DNA of 9,263 bases from Burkholderiales bacterium (GCA_031283405.1 JAITBX010000151.1:1-9263), one strand, 5' to 3'. Positions 1 to 6,564 are shown, counted from the first letter of the stretch. The notes: a model not told the origin generated them from the letters alone. A program made the numbers and translations.

Positions 1-1126
1 CCTGACTCGCCGCGAGGCCATACCACTTCACGGCGGCCACATAGTTCTGCGTGACGCCGCGACCATTTGCGTACATCCAGCCGAGATTGTTTTGCGCGTC
101 TGCCTTTCCCTGCTCCGCCGCAAGGCTGTACCACTTCACCGCGTCGGCGTCACTCTGCGCGACGCCGTGCCCCTGATCGTACATCCAGCCGAGGTTGTTT
201 TGCGCTGCTGCATTTTCTTGCTCTGCCGCCGCGCGAAACCACTTCACGGCTTCGGCGTCGCTCTGCGCAACGCCATTGCCTTCTGAGTACATCCAGCCGA
301 GATTGTTTTGCGCTTCCGCTTTTCCCTGCGCCGCCGCGAGGCTGTACCACTTCACGGCTTCAACATCGCTTTGCGCAACGCCTCGGCCAGCTTCGTGCAT
401 CACGCCGAGATTGTATTGCGCGGTGGCGTCGCCTTGCGCCGCTGCCGCGTTGTACCATTTCACGGCCTCGACATCATTCTGCGTGACGCCCGAGCCGGTG
501 CCGTACATGAAGCCGAGATTGTGTTCGCCGATCGCGTGTCCCTGATTTGCAGCTTTGGCGTACCACTGCACGGCGGCGGCATCGTTCTGTGCAACGCCGT
601 AACCGCCGGCGTACATCACGCCGAGATTGTTTTGTGCGCTAGCGTTTCCTTGCTCTGCCGCTTTGGTGTACCACTTCACCGCCTCATCATCGCTCTGCGC
701 GACGCCGCGACCGTTGGCGTAGATCACGCCGAGCTTGTATTGCGCGGCAGCATAGCCTTGCTGTGCCGCTTGGGTGTACCACTTCAAGGCTTCGGCGTCG
801 CTCTGCGCGACTTCTTCGCCTTTGGCGTAAATCGTTCCAAGCTGATATTGTGCTTTGGCTTCGCCCTTCTTCGCCGCGTTCATTACCGTTTCCAGATCCG
901 GCGAAGGTTTGGCGTGCGCGGGGCGATTGGGCGCGGAAGCATGGGCGGTCTGAACATCTTCATTGCCCTGTTCCGCCGTATGTTTCAAAGGAGGAACGCT
1001 GGTGCAAGCCACCAGAGAAACCGCAGTGAACAGCGCGATGGCGTTTTTGGATCGCGGCCATAGCACTGTTTGCTTCATGGGTTGTTTTGCAGCGATGGCC
1101 GTTTCGTAAGAGACATCAAAAGACAT
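1..1126 (-). CDS. Sel1-repeat (SLR/TPR-like) lipoprotein, C-terminus outside window
   Basis: Incomplete gene: 375 codons are visible and no stop is reached at the left edge. From the ATG at 1126 the protein has a basic and then hydrophobic N-terminal segment (about residues 25-40) ending in a lipobox-like L-V-A-C. Cys41 is the likely lipidated residue and the +2 residue is Thr, so outer-membrane rather than inner-membrane retention is expected. A ~45-residue Ala/Pro-rich linker follows. Then come seven complete and one partial ~36-residue Sel1 units, each of the form AQxxLGxMYxxGxGVAQxDxEAVKWYxxAAxQGxA. Sel1 repeats form stacked helical hairpins used for protein-protein contacts; the partner is not evident. 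The ATG at 1126 is preferred because AGGAG lies 8 nt upstream. An in-frame ATG at 1078 would give a more usual signal peptide (Cys25) but has no ribosome binding site. The precise function is unknown. Confidence 0.9.
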   Translation of the reverse strand, partial: MSFDVSYETAIAAKQPMKQTVLWPRSKNAIALFTAVSLVACTSVPPLKHTAEQGNEDVQTAHASAPNRPAHAKPSPDLETVMNAAKKGEAKAQYQLGTIYAKGEEVAQSDAEALKWYTQAAQQGYAAAQYKLGVIYANGRGVAQSDDEAVKWYTKAAEQGNASAQNNLGVMYAGGYGVAQNDAAAVQWYAKAANQGHAIGEHNLGFMYGTGSGVTQNDVEAVKWYNAAAAQGDATAQYNLGVMHEAGRGVAQSDVEAVKWYSLAAAQGKAEAQNNLGWMYSEGNGVAQSDAEAVKWFRAAAEQENAAAQNNLGWMYDQGHGVAQSDADAVKWYSLAAEQGKADAQNNLGWMYANGRGVTQNYVAAVKWYGLAASQ

Positions 1127-1134
1127 TTTGCAAG

Positions 1135-1139
1135 CTCCT
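1135..1139 (-). promoter_or_regulatory. Ribosome binding site of the Sel1 lipoprotein gene
   Basis: On the minus strand this is AGGAG, 8 nt before the ATG at 1126. It decides for the longer of two in-frame starts. I saw no convincing -10/-35 pair in the upstream stretch 1140-1257. Confidence 0.7.
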
Positions 1140-1257
1140 GATTTTGGGGATCGTTAAATTTGCGACACGTTTTTTGAAAATGAAAAAGATGAGGCATCGT
1201 AACACGTCTTTTTGCCTTAATAGGTAAAGGCAATGTCTTTTTAGCGTAAAGGGAGGT

Positions 1258-1491
1258 AGCCTCAAGGGCAGGCTGACGTTGCACTTTTTGCCCGGCTATG
1301 CGCCAGACTTGAATCCCGATGAGTTGGTTTGGAGTTACGCCAGGCGCACGGGTGTCGCGCGTAGTCCGCCACGCGCCGGGAAGAAACTGGCGGATCAGGG
1401 GCACGCGCAATTGGCCAATATCGCCGCTCAACCTGATTGGGTTCGCTCGTTCTTCAAACATCCAAGTGCCGTCTATATTACTGACTTATGA
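1258..1491 (+). pseudogene. C-terminal remnant of an IS630-family transposase
   Basis: The reading frame gives SLKGRLTLHFLPGYAPDL and continues into NPDELVW. This is the conserved end of the DDE catalytic domain of IS630/Tc1-type transposases; the E of NPDE is the third catalytic acid. The frame then runs about 55 more residues to a TGA at 1489-1491, ending in a typical RSFFxHPSxxYIT tail. Everything upstream is missing: the frame meets a TAA about 25 bases before 1258, there is no first or second catalytic Asp, and no left IS end is visible. The piece is therefore a dead 3' fragment. It lies on the plus strand between two minus-strand genes. The exact left breakpoint is uncertain by a few codons. 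Confidence 0.85.
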
Positions 1492-1610
1492 GTAACGTTG
1501 AAACTCGAGAGGTTTAGTTTCTCCAAATTTTTCTTATGCTTCGCCACGATATTTTCGTTAAAAAATACTTTTGCTCTCTTCAAAACTTCTTTTTTATCTG
1601 CGTCATTCAT
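1473..1610 (-). pseudogene. N-terminal fragment of a gene cut by the IS630 element, possibly a type II restriction endonuclease
   Basis: A 45-codon minus-strand frame starts at the ATG at 1610, with AGGA 8 nt upstream. Its first 39 residues (MNDADKKEVLKRAKVFF, then a Lys/Asn-rich stretch ending LSSFNV) look like a genuine protein start. The last six residues (THKSVI) are encoded by the IS end and run to a TAG at 1473-1475. The DNA is clearly more AT-rich than its neighbours, suggesting horizontal acquisition. From memory, the N-terminus resembles a group of type II restriction endonucleases (PmeII-like) in which a FNxNPF motif follows at this point. The assignment is tentative because only 39 residues remain. 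The gene would have lain 35 bp downstream of moaA on the same strand. No methyltransferase is present in the window. Confidence 0.5.
1491..1496. other. Junction between IS630 right end and interrupted gene, TA target
   Basis: IS630/Tc1/mariner elements insert at TA. Here the transposase stop TGA (1489-1491) is followed by G and then TA at 1493-1494. To the right of that TA the AT-rich minus-strand coding sequence is continuous, and to its left the sequence belongs to the element. I infer that the right IS terminus is at about 1492. Only one TA is seen because the other end of the element is missing. Confidence 0.55.
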
Positions 1611-1645
1611 TTTGCTATTCCTGTTTATAGAGTGAGAATTGTTGC

Positions 1646-2731
1646 CTACCCCCCAATATACGACATCTCAATCCTCTGCGCGCGCGGGGTGTTGGCGGTG
1701 CGCCGCTCGGAGTAGTTGTCGTCGCGGCTTTGCCACGCGGCGGCGATGGCGCGGAGCAGGGTGTCGTCGTCGGCATCGCTGCGAAGCAGGGCGCGGATGT
1801 CGTAACCGTGATCGGCGAAAAGGCAGGTGAACAACTGGCCGTTGGCGGACAGTCGCATCCGCGTGCAATCGCGGCAAAACGCTTGGGTGACTGAGGCGAT
1901 CACGCCGATTTCGCCGCTGCCGTCTTTGAAGCGCCAGCGTTCGGCCACTTCGCCGTGGTAGTTGGGATCGACAGGTTCGAGCGGAAATTCGGCGTTGATG
2001 AGGGCGACGATTTCGGCGGCGGAGATCACGTCGTCCATTCGCCAGCCGTTGGTGGCGCCGACATCCATGAATTCGATGAAGCGCACGATGTGGCCGCTGC
2101 CTTTGAAGTGACGAACCAGCGGCAGGATGGCGCTCTCGTTGATGCTGCGTTTGACGACGGCGTTGATTTTGATGGGTGTCAGACCGACGCGCGCGGCGGC
2201 GTCGATGCCGTCGAGCACGCGGGCGAGCGGAAAATCCACATCGTTCATACGGCGAAACATGGCGTCGTCGATAGCATCGAGGCTGACGGTGATGCGTTGC
2301 AGCCCGGCATCGCGCAGACTTGGCGCTTTCTCGGCGAGGATCGAAGCGTTAGTGGTCAGCGTCAAGTCGATGCCGTCGATCGTTGCCAGCATTTCGATCA
2401 GGCGCTCGATGTTTTTGCGCAGCAACGGCTCGCCGCCGGTCAATCGAATTTTGCGCACGCCCAAGCGCGCAAAAAGTTTCGCCAGGCGAGTGATTTCTTC
2501 AAAGCGCAGCACTTCGCTGTGAGACAGGAAGGCGTGGTCGCGGCCAAACGCGCTTTTGGGCATGCAGTACATGCAGCGAAAGTTGCAGCGATCCGTCACC
2601 GAAATGCGCAGGTCGCGCAGAGGACGCTGCCGTTGATCGAGAAGGGGATTCGGCAAGGTTGCGGACGAAGTTTGCCGAAACTGTCGTTGCGCAAATTCAG
2701 AGGCGTCGAGCAAAGACATCGTTTTTTTCAT
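1646..2731 (-). CDS. moaA: GTP 3',8-cyclase MoaA (molybdenum cofactor biosynthesis)
   Basis: A 361-residue radical SAM enzyme that converts GTP to (8S)-3',8-cyclo-7,8-dihydro-GTP, the first step of molybdopterin synthesis, together with MoaC. The N-terminal [4Fe-4S] cluster motif is CNFRCMYC (Cys49, Cys53, Cys56), in the typical context DLRISVTDRC. GGEP, which contacts SAM, is at 99-102. The second, GTP-binding cluster is formed by Cys286, Cys289 and Cys303 in CRDCTRMRLSANGQLFTC. The protein ends in the family's conserved C-terminal Gly-Gly (360-361). A ~35-residue N-terminal extension precedes the core, which is common in betaproteobacterial MoaA. The ATG at 2731 has a weak GGGGA upstream; Met5 is an alternative start with no better ribosome binding site. 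No other moa gene is adjacent, so it appears to be transcribed alone or with the broken downstream gene. Confidence 0.96.
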   Translation of the reverse strand: MKKTMSLLDASEFAQRQFRQTSSATLPNPLLDQRQRPLRDLRISVTDRCNFRCMYCMPKSAFGRDHAFLSHSEVLRFEEITRLAKLFARLGVRKIRLTGGEPLLRKNIERLIEMLATIDGIDLTLTTNASILAEKAPSLRDAGLQRITVSLDAIDDAMFRRMNDVDFPLARVLDGIDAAARVGLTPIKINAVVKRSINESAILPLVRHFKGSGHIVRFIEFMDVGATNGWRMDDVISAAEIVALINAEFPLEPVDPNYHGEVAERWRFKDGSGEIGVIASVTQAFCRDCTRMRLSANGQLFTCLFADHGYDIRALLRSDADDDTLLRAIAAAWQSRDDNYSERRTANTPRAQRIEMSYIGG

Positions 2732-2841
2732 GGCTTATTTTCCCCGATATCGGACTTTAAAGCGTTTTTGATTTGGGAGGCACATTCTTTATTTTCTCAC
2801 GGCGTGATGCGGTTGGCAGAAGCCAAGCTCACCCCTCACCC

Positions 2842-2907
2842 GGCCTTCGGCCACCCTCTCCCACAAGGGGAGAGGGAACCCCATACGGGCGGGTTTGAAA
2901 CTCGCCC
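2842..2907. repeat. Cluster of three GC-rich palindromes in the yhbY-moaA gap
   Basis: The noncoding gap 2732-2953 holds three back-to-back inverted repeats. One is GGCC-TTC-GGCC at 2842-2852. The second is CCCTCTCCC (2854-2862) paired with GGGAGAGGG (2868-2876) around a 5-nt loop. The third is a 21-bp palindrome at 2887-2907 with 10-bp arms (GGGCGGGTTT type, one mismatch). They look like dispersed REP/MITE-type intergenic repeats. On the minus strand they lie after the yhbY stop and before moaA, so they could also slow or end yhbY transcription, although no T-tract follows. Confidence 0.75.
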
Positions 2908-2953
2908 TTACAAAACCGGAAAATTCAAAACCAAAACCCAACGGCTGGTAAAA

Positions 2954-3706
2954 TCACGCTTTGCCGCGACCGCCGAGCCGGCGTCGCGTGGTGGTGGGGC
3001 TGTTGCCCAAGCGCGGCGTATCGGAAAGGTTGCGGAGCCGGCGCGCCGGCGGTTTCGTTGCCGGTTTCGTTTGCTGAAACGGCGCTTTGCCACTCGCAGT
3101 GCGGTCAAATGACGAACGGCGTCCGGCGTAAGGTTTTGATTCTTGATCTCTGAATCCTGATTCCTTGCGGGCGGGTTTGAAACCCGCCCCTACGCCCTGA
3201 TCCCTGATGTCTGATTCTTGCTGTCTTGATCCCCGCGAACGGCGTCCGGCGTAAGGTTTTGATTCCTGATACTCTGATGCCTGATATGCCTGCTCCCGCG
3301 CTTGCCGCGCCGACAGCGGTTTGATGGCTTGCCCGCGACGGTTGATGGCGCCGGGAAGCGCTTTTTTTGCCGAGGCTTTTTTGGCAGGGCGCTTGGCCGC
3401 GCATTTGGCTACTTTGGGCGCGGCTGCCTTCTTGGGCGGCGCCGGTCGCCAGAGGACGATCAGCTTGCCCAAGTGCTGCACCGGCGCGCAGGCCAGTTGC
3501 TCGCAGACGGCAAGTTGCATCGCTTCGCGTCCGGCGCGATCGTCGTTGAAAATACGCACTTTGATAAGCTCGTGGGCGTTCAGGGCGCGGTCGATTTCGC
3601 GCAGCACGGTGGCAGTCAGCCCTTGTTGGCCGATCATGACGACAGGATTAAGGTAGTGCGCCTGGGCGCGCAGCGCGCGGCGTTCGGCAGGATTTAGTGT
3701 CAACAT
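2954..3706 (-). CDS. yhbY: YhbY-family (CRM domain) RNA-binding protein with long repeat-derived basic tail
   Basis: Residues 1-88 match the complete single-domain YhbY/CRM fold (E. coli YhbY is 97 residues), including the IGQQGL loop (25-30, GxxG type) and HELIKVRI (45-52), and ending with LGKLIVLWRP. YhbY associates with pre-50S ribosomal particles. After residue 90 comes a Lys/Ala/Pro-rich segment (91-115), then a ~130-residue low-complexity basic tail. The tail contains ESKPYAGRRS twice (148-157 and 189-198) and a palindrome-encoded stretch around GAGFKPAR (173-180). The tail is probably disordered and partly built from inserted repeats. The ATG at 3706 is chosen because the family homology begins there; the frame stays open upstream to 3976 but overlaps rlmE and has no homology. 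The gene is divergent from rlmE, the usual neighbourhood for this family. The core is certain; the function of the tail is unknown. Confidence 0.9.
   Translation of the reverse strand: MLTLNPAERRALRAQAHYLNPVVMIGQQGLTATVLREIDRALNAHELIKVRIFNDDRAGREAMQLAVCEQLACAPVQHLGKLIVLWRPAPPKKAAAPKVAKCAAKRPAKKASAKKALPGAINRRGQAIKPLSARQAREQAYQASEYQESKPYAGRRSRGSRQQESDIRDQGVGAGFKPARKESGFRDQESKPYAGRRSSFDRTASGKAPFQQTKPATKPPARRLRNLSDTPRLGNSPTTTRRRLGGRGKA
3113..3142. repeat. 30-bp direct repeat, copy 1 (inside yhbY)
   Basis: Begins CGAACGGCGTCCGG and ends GTTTTGATTC on the plus strand. It is identical over 30 bases to 3236-3265. On the minus strand it encodes ESKPYAGRRS (residues 189-198 of the YhbY protein). Confidence 0.9.
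3169..3189. repeat. Perfect 21-bp palindrome inside the yhbY coding tail
   Basis: The 10-bp arms GGGCGGGTTT (3169-3178) and AAACCCGCCC (3180-3189) flank a single G. A one-mismatch copy lies at 2887-2907 in the adjacent noncoding gap. This indicates a dispersed element, one copy of which is now translated in frame. Confidence 0.9.
3236..3265. repeat. 30-bp direct repeat, copy 2 (inside yhbY)
   Basis: Identical to 3113-3142. The offset is 123 bp, exactly 41 codons, so both copies encode the same peptide, here residues 148-157. Around both copies the plus strand is littered with degenerate TGATTCCTGAT-like words. Confidence 0.9.
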
Positions 3707-3778
3707 GCGGCAAGTGTACCTGAAGAGGCCAAGATGTGCTGAATAAGTCGAGAGGAATGGATGAATGCCCCATTCCAA

Positions 3779-3799
3779 CCTTCCCCCAGAAGGGGAAGG
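3779..3799. repeat. Palindromic repeat in the yhbY-rlmE divergent gap
   Basis: CCTTCCCC (3779-3786) pairs with GGGGAAGG (3792-3799) around a 5-nt loop. Its surroundings (CATTCCAACC on one side, AGCGCAGCGTG on the other) look like a member of the dispersed CCTTCCCC/GGGGAAGG intergenic repeats found in many proteobacterial genomes. It lies between the starts of two divergent genes, so it is in leader or promoter DNA rather than in a terminator position. Confidence 0.65.
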
Positions 3800-3814
3800 A
3801 GCGCAGCGTGTGGG

Positions 3815-3820
3815 TATGAT
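3815..3820 (+). promoter_or_regulatory. Possible -10 element for rlmE
   Basis: TATGAT differs from TATAAT at one position and lies 31 bp before the rlmE start. No recognisable -35 is found 16-18 bp upstream, where the palindromic repeat sits, so this is a weak suggestion only. Confidence 0.25.
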
Positions 3821-3851
3821 GAACAAAGTTTTTGGAGTGAGGTTGTGAAGG

Positions 3852-4499
3852 ATGTCGAGTCTCAATAAAAGCGGCAAGAAGCATCGTTTCGGCAAGGCGT
3901 GGATGCACGAGCATGTGAACGATCCGTATGTCAAGGAAGCGCAGCGGCGCGGTTTTCGCTCGCGGGCGGCGTTCAAGTTGATCGAGTTGGCGGATCAGGA
4001 TCGCTTGCTACACCCGGGCATGACGGTGGTGGACTTGGGATCGGCGCCGGGAAGCTGGTGTCAGGTGGTGCGCGAGCGGCTGGGCGGACAGGCGAAAATT
4101 ATCGCTATCGACCTGCTGCCGATGGACGGGATGAATGGGGTTGAGTTCATTCAGGGCGATTTTGCGGCAGAAGAAGGTTTGCAGGCGTTGCGGAAAGCGC
4201 TGAAAGGCGAACCGACCGATCTTGTTTTGTCGGACATGGCGCCCAATCTATCAGGAGTGGAAGCGGCGGATCAGGCGCGCTCGATCGCTCTGGCTGAACT
4301 GGCGCTGGATTTTGCTGTGCAACATCTGCGCTCCGGCGGCGATTTCGCGGTCAAGCTCTTTCAGGGCGCGGGCAGCGATGCCTTCCGGCAACAGGCGGCG
4401 GTGCATTTCGACAAGGTGTACATGCGCAAGCCCAAGGCGTCACGCGGGCGCAGCCGCGAGATTTATGTTGTCGGGAAAGGGTTTCACGGGACGGCATGA
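3852..4499 (+). CDS. rlmE: 23S rRNA (uridine2552-2'-O)-methyltransferase RlmE (RrmJ/FtsJ)
   Basis: A 215-residue SAM-dependent methyltransferase (E. coli 209) that methylates the 2'-O of U2552 in the A-loop of 23S rRNA, a late step in 50S assembly. The SAM-binding motif is VVDLGSAPGSW at 59-69, and the acidic motif II is IAIDLLPM at 84-91. The catalytic K-D-K-E tetrad is complete: Lys42 (in AAFKLIE), Asp128 (LSDMAPN), Lys168 (FAVKLFQG) and Glu203 (SREIYVV). Each is offset by four from the E. coli residues 38, 124, 164 and 199. The N-terminus is rich in Lys and Arg, as usual for rRNA binding. The start is the ATG at 3852, with GAGG about 9 nt upstream. It is followed 124 bp later by ftsH, the conserved partner in this operon. 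Confidence 0.97.
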   Translation: MSSLNKSGKKHRFGKAWMHEHVNDPYVKEAQRRGFRSRAAFKLIELADQDRLLHPGMTVVDLGSAPGSWCQVVRERLGGQAKIIAIDLLPMDGMNGVEFIQGDFAAEEGLQALRKALKGEPTDLVLSDMAPNLSGVEAADQARSIALAELALDFAVQHLRSGGDFAVKLFQGAGSDAFRQQAAVHFDKVYMRKPKASRGRSREIYVVGKGFHGTA

Positions 4500-4544
4500 C
4501 GGCGAGAGGAACGATGTTTTACCGGCAGTGACAGCCGTGGGGGC

Positions 4545-4573
4545 TGGTTCTGAAAGGGCTGCGCCGTTACAAT
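4545..4573 (+). promoter_or_regulatory. Possible promoter ahead of ftsH
   Basis: TACAAT (4568-4573) is a good -10 candidate about 50 bp before the ftsH start. The hexamer 17 bp upstream (TGGTTC, 4545-4550) is a poor -35. In enterobacteria ftsH has a heat-shock (sigma-32) promoter, but I see no clear CCCCAT-type -10 here. Read-through from rlmE is an alternative. Confidence 0.3.
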
Positions 4574-4611
4574 ACTATGTTAAACCGAAACATAGCGGCG
4601 GTTTCCTAAGC

Positions 4612-4617
4612 AAGGAG
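4612..4617 (+). promoter_or_regulatory. Ribosome binding site fixing the TTG start of ftsH
   Basis: AAGGAG is followed by 6 nt (CAGACA) and then the TTG at 4624. It is the strongest Shine-Dalgarno sequence near the beginning of the FtsH homology, and no ATG lies in frame between it and the first membrane segment. Confidence 0.8.
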
Positions 4618-4623
4618 CAGACA

Positions 4624-6516
4624 TTGAATAGTTGGGTAAGGAATTTTGGCATCTGGCTGGTGGTTCTGGCGGTTGTGCTGATGGCGGTCAGACAGATCGA
4701 CAATCAGCAAAGCACCGGCGGACCGATCGCTTATTCCGATTTCAAGGAACAGGCGAAGAGCGGCAGCGTCGAATCGGCGGAGATCGACGGGCAAAAGATC
4801 ATCTGGAAAGACCGGAGCGGCAACAAACACGTCACTTACAGCGCCAACGATTTGTGGATGGTCGATGATCTGATAAAAAATGGCGTCAAAGTCGAAGCGA
4901 AAGAAGCGGGGCGTAATTGGCTGATCGAGGTTCTGGTGACGTGGCTGATTCCGGTGCTGCTGTTTATCGGCCTCTGGTTTTTCGTTATGCGGCAGATGCA
5001 GGGCGGCGGCAAAGGCGGCGCGTTTTCATTCGGCAAGAGCCGCGCGCGAATGCTCGACGAATCGAACAACGCTGTGACGTTTGCCGATGTTGCCGGTTGC
5101 GACGAGGCCAAAGAGGAAGTACAGGAACTGGTTGACTTTCTGAAAGACCCATCGAAGTTTCAGAAACTCGGCGGTCGCATTCCGCGCGGCGTATTGATGG
5201 TCGGCGCGCCCGGCACCGGCAAAACCTTGTTGGCGCGGGCGATTGCCGGCGAAGCGAAAGTGCCGTTCTTTTTGATCTCCGGTTCTGATTTCGTCGAGAT
5301 GTTCGTCGGCGTCGGTGCGGCGCGCGTGCGCGACATGTTCGATCAGGCGAAGAAGAACGCGCCCTGTATCATTTTCATCGACGAAATCGACGCGGTGGGG
5401 CGTCAGCGCGGCGCCGGCCTAGGCGGCGGCAACGACGAGCGCGAGCAAACGTTGAATCAAATGCTGGTCGAGATGGACGGTTTTGAAGCCAACGCGGGCG
5501 TGATCGTCATCGCGGCGACCAACCGTCCCGACGTTCTCGATCCGGCGCTGTTGCGACCGGGGCGTTTCGACCGGCAGGTGGTGGTGCCGTTGCCGGATAT
5601 TCGAGGTCGCGAACAAATTCTGAAAGTTCACATGCGCAAAGTGCCGCTCGCCAACGATGTCAGAGCGGACATCATTGCGCGCGGAACGCCGGGTTTTTCC
5701 GGCGCCGATCTCGCCAATTTGGTGAATGAAGCGGCGCTCTTTGCGGCGCGCGCTAACAAACGGCTGGTCGATATGGCGGATTTCGAGGCCGCCAAGGAAA
5801 AGATTTACATGGGGCCGGAGCGTCGTTCGATGATTCTCACCGAAGATGAAAAACGCGCAACGGCGTATCACGAATCGGGGCATACCGTGGTGGCGCGTTT
5901 GCTGCCGGGAACCGATCCGGTGCACAAGGTGACAATCGTGCCGCGCGGACGGGCGCTGGGGCTGACCTTGCAACTGCCGGAGCGCGACCGCATCAGCTTG
6001 TACAAAGATCAGATGTTGAATGAAATCGCCATTCTGTTCGGTGGTCGCGTGGCGGAAGAATTGTTCGTTCACCGGATTTCTACCGGCGCGTCGAATGATT
6101 TTGAACGCGCCACCAGCATGGCGCGCGATATGGTCACGCGCTACGGAATGTCGGAAAAAATGGGAGCGATGGTCTATGGCGAGAATGAAGGCGAAGTGTT
6201 TCTTGGTCGTTCGGTGACGACGCACAAGAATGTTTCGGAAGCGACCATGCAGCAAGTCGATGCGGAGATTCGTTCGATCATCGACGCGCAATACGCGCTG
6301 GCGCGCCGCCTGCTCGAAGAAAATAGCGACAAGGTTGAAGCGATGACGGCGGCGCTGATGGAGTTTGAAACGCTCGACGCCGACCAGATCGCCGACATCA
6401 TGGAAGGAAGGGTCGTGCGGCAACCGAAAGTGAGCGGCAACGATGCGTCCAGTTCGTCCGGCAGCGGCGGTGCGGCGATCAAGCCCGACGCAACGCCGTC
6501 GGCCAAACCGGCGTGA
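4624..6516 (+). CDS. ftsH: ATP-dependent zinc metalloprotease FtsH
   Basis: A 630-residue inner-membrane AAA+ protease (E. coli 644) that forms hexamers. It degrades misassembled membrane proteins and, in E. coli, regulators such as LpxC and sigma-32. Order of parts: membrane segment 1 (about 8-24), periplasmic domain (about 25-97), membrane segment 2 (about 100-121, followed by MRQMQGGGKGG). Walker A is GAPGTGKT (194-201), the pore loop MFVG is at 226-229, and Walker B is IIFIDE (249-254). The second region of homology is ATNRPDVLDPALLRPGRFDR (298-317). The zinc site is HESGH (416-420), with Asp492 (STGASND) as the third ligand. The Walker A second residue is Ala where E. coli has Pro, and the zinc motif has Ser where E. 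coli has Ala; both are compatible with activity. The C-terminal ~25 residues are Ser/Gly/Ala/Pro-rich and differ from the family. The frame is open back to 4222, inside rlmE, but the TTG at 4624 has the ribosome binding site and starts the homology. Confidence 0.97.
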   Translation: MNSWVRNFGIWLVVLAVVLMAVRQIDNQQSTGGPIAYSDFKEQAKSGSVESAEIDGQKIIWKDRSGNKHVTYSANDLWMVDDLIKNGVKVEAKEAGRNWLIEVLVTWLIPVLLFIGLWFFVMRQMQGGGKGGAFSFGKSRARMLDESNNAVTFADVAGCDEAKEEVQELVDFLKDPSKFQKLGGRIPRGVLMVGAPGTGKTLLARAIAGEAKVPFFLISGSDFVEMFVGVGAARVRDMFDQAKKNAPCIIFIDEIDAVGRQRGAGLGGGNDEREQTLNQMLVEMDGFEANAGVIVIAATNRPDVLDPALLRPGRFDRQVVVPLPDIRGREQILKVHMRKVPLANDVRADIIARGTPGFSGADLANLVNEAALFAARANKRLVDMADFEAAKEKIYMGPERRSMILTEDEKRATAYHESGHTVVARLLPGTDPVHKVTIVPRGRALGLTLQLPERDRISLYKDQMLNEIAILFGGRVAEELFVHRISTGASNDFERATSMARDMVTRYGMSEKMGAMVYGENEGEVFLGRSVTTHKNVSEATMQQVDAEIRSIIDAQYALARRLLEENSDKVEAMTAALMEFETLDADQIADIMEGRVVRQPKVSGNDASSSSGSGGAAIKPDATPSAKPA

Positions 6517-6537
6517 TGATTGAACGCGCTGAATGAA

Positions 6538-6564
6538 AGAGGGCGCGAATCGGCGCCCTTTTTT
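6538..6564 (+). terminator. Intrinsic terminator after ftsH
   Basis: A perfect GC stem, GGGCGC (6541-6546) and GCGCCC (6553-6558) with a 6-nt loop, is followed at once by six T residues (6559-6564). It begins 22 bp after the ftsH stop. It ends the rlmE-ftsH unit and implies that folP needs its own promoter or depends on read-through. It also rules out a folP start upstream of it. Confidence 0.9.

Noticed and set aside
308..1063. Plus-strand open frame of 251 codons, and overlapping ones, across the left end
   Set aside because: Antisense to the Sel1 repeats. The repetitive GC-rich DNA keeps other frames open, while the minus-strand frame shows clear Sel1 units and a lipobox.
1215..1244. GCCTT/AAGGC stem followed by a T-run as a terminator on the plus strand
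   Set aside because: The stem is only 5 bp with an 8-nt loop, the T-run is displaced, and no plus-strand gene lies upstream.
1075..1461. Minus-strand open frame of 128 codons across the IS remnant
   Set aside because: Antisense to the transposase end and overlapping the start of the Sel1 gene. No domain and no ribosome binding site.
1955..3112. Plus-strand open frame of 385 codons
   Set aside because: Lies opposite moaA and the yhbY tail, both of which have clear family motifs in their own frames. Its translation shows no recognisable domain and it crosses repeats.
3113..3265. CRISPR-like array
   Set aside because: Only two repeat copies, separated by 93 bp of repetitive coding sequence. 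There are no regularly sized unique spacers and no cas genes.
3707..3976. N-terminal extension of YhbY up to 3976
   Set aside because: It passes through a palindromic repeat and into rlmE on the other strand; family homology starts at the ATG at 3706.
4222..4623. Upstream part of the open ftsH frame as an N-terminal extension
   Set aside because: It overlaps rlmE in another frame, contains no FtsH homology, and the TTG at 4624 has an ideal Shine-Dalgarno sequence directly before the first membrane segment.
5419..6423. Minus-strand open frame of 334 codons
   Set aside because: Antisense shadow of the ftsH AAA+ and protease domains.
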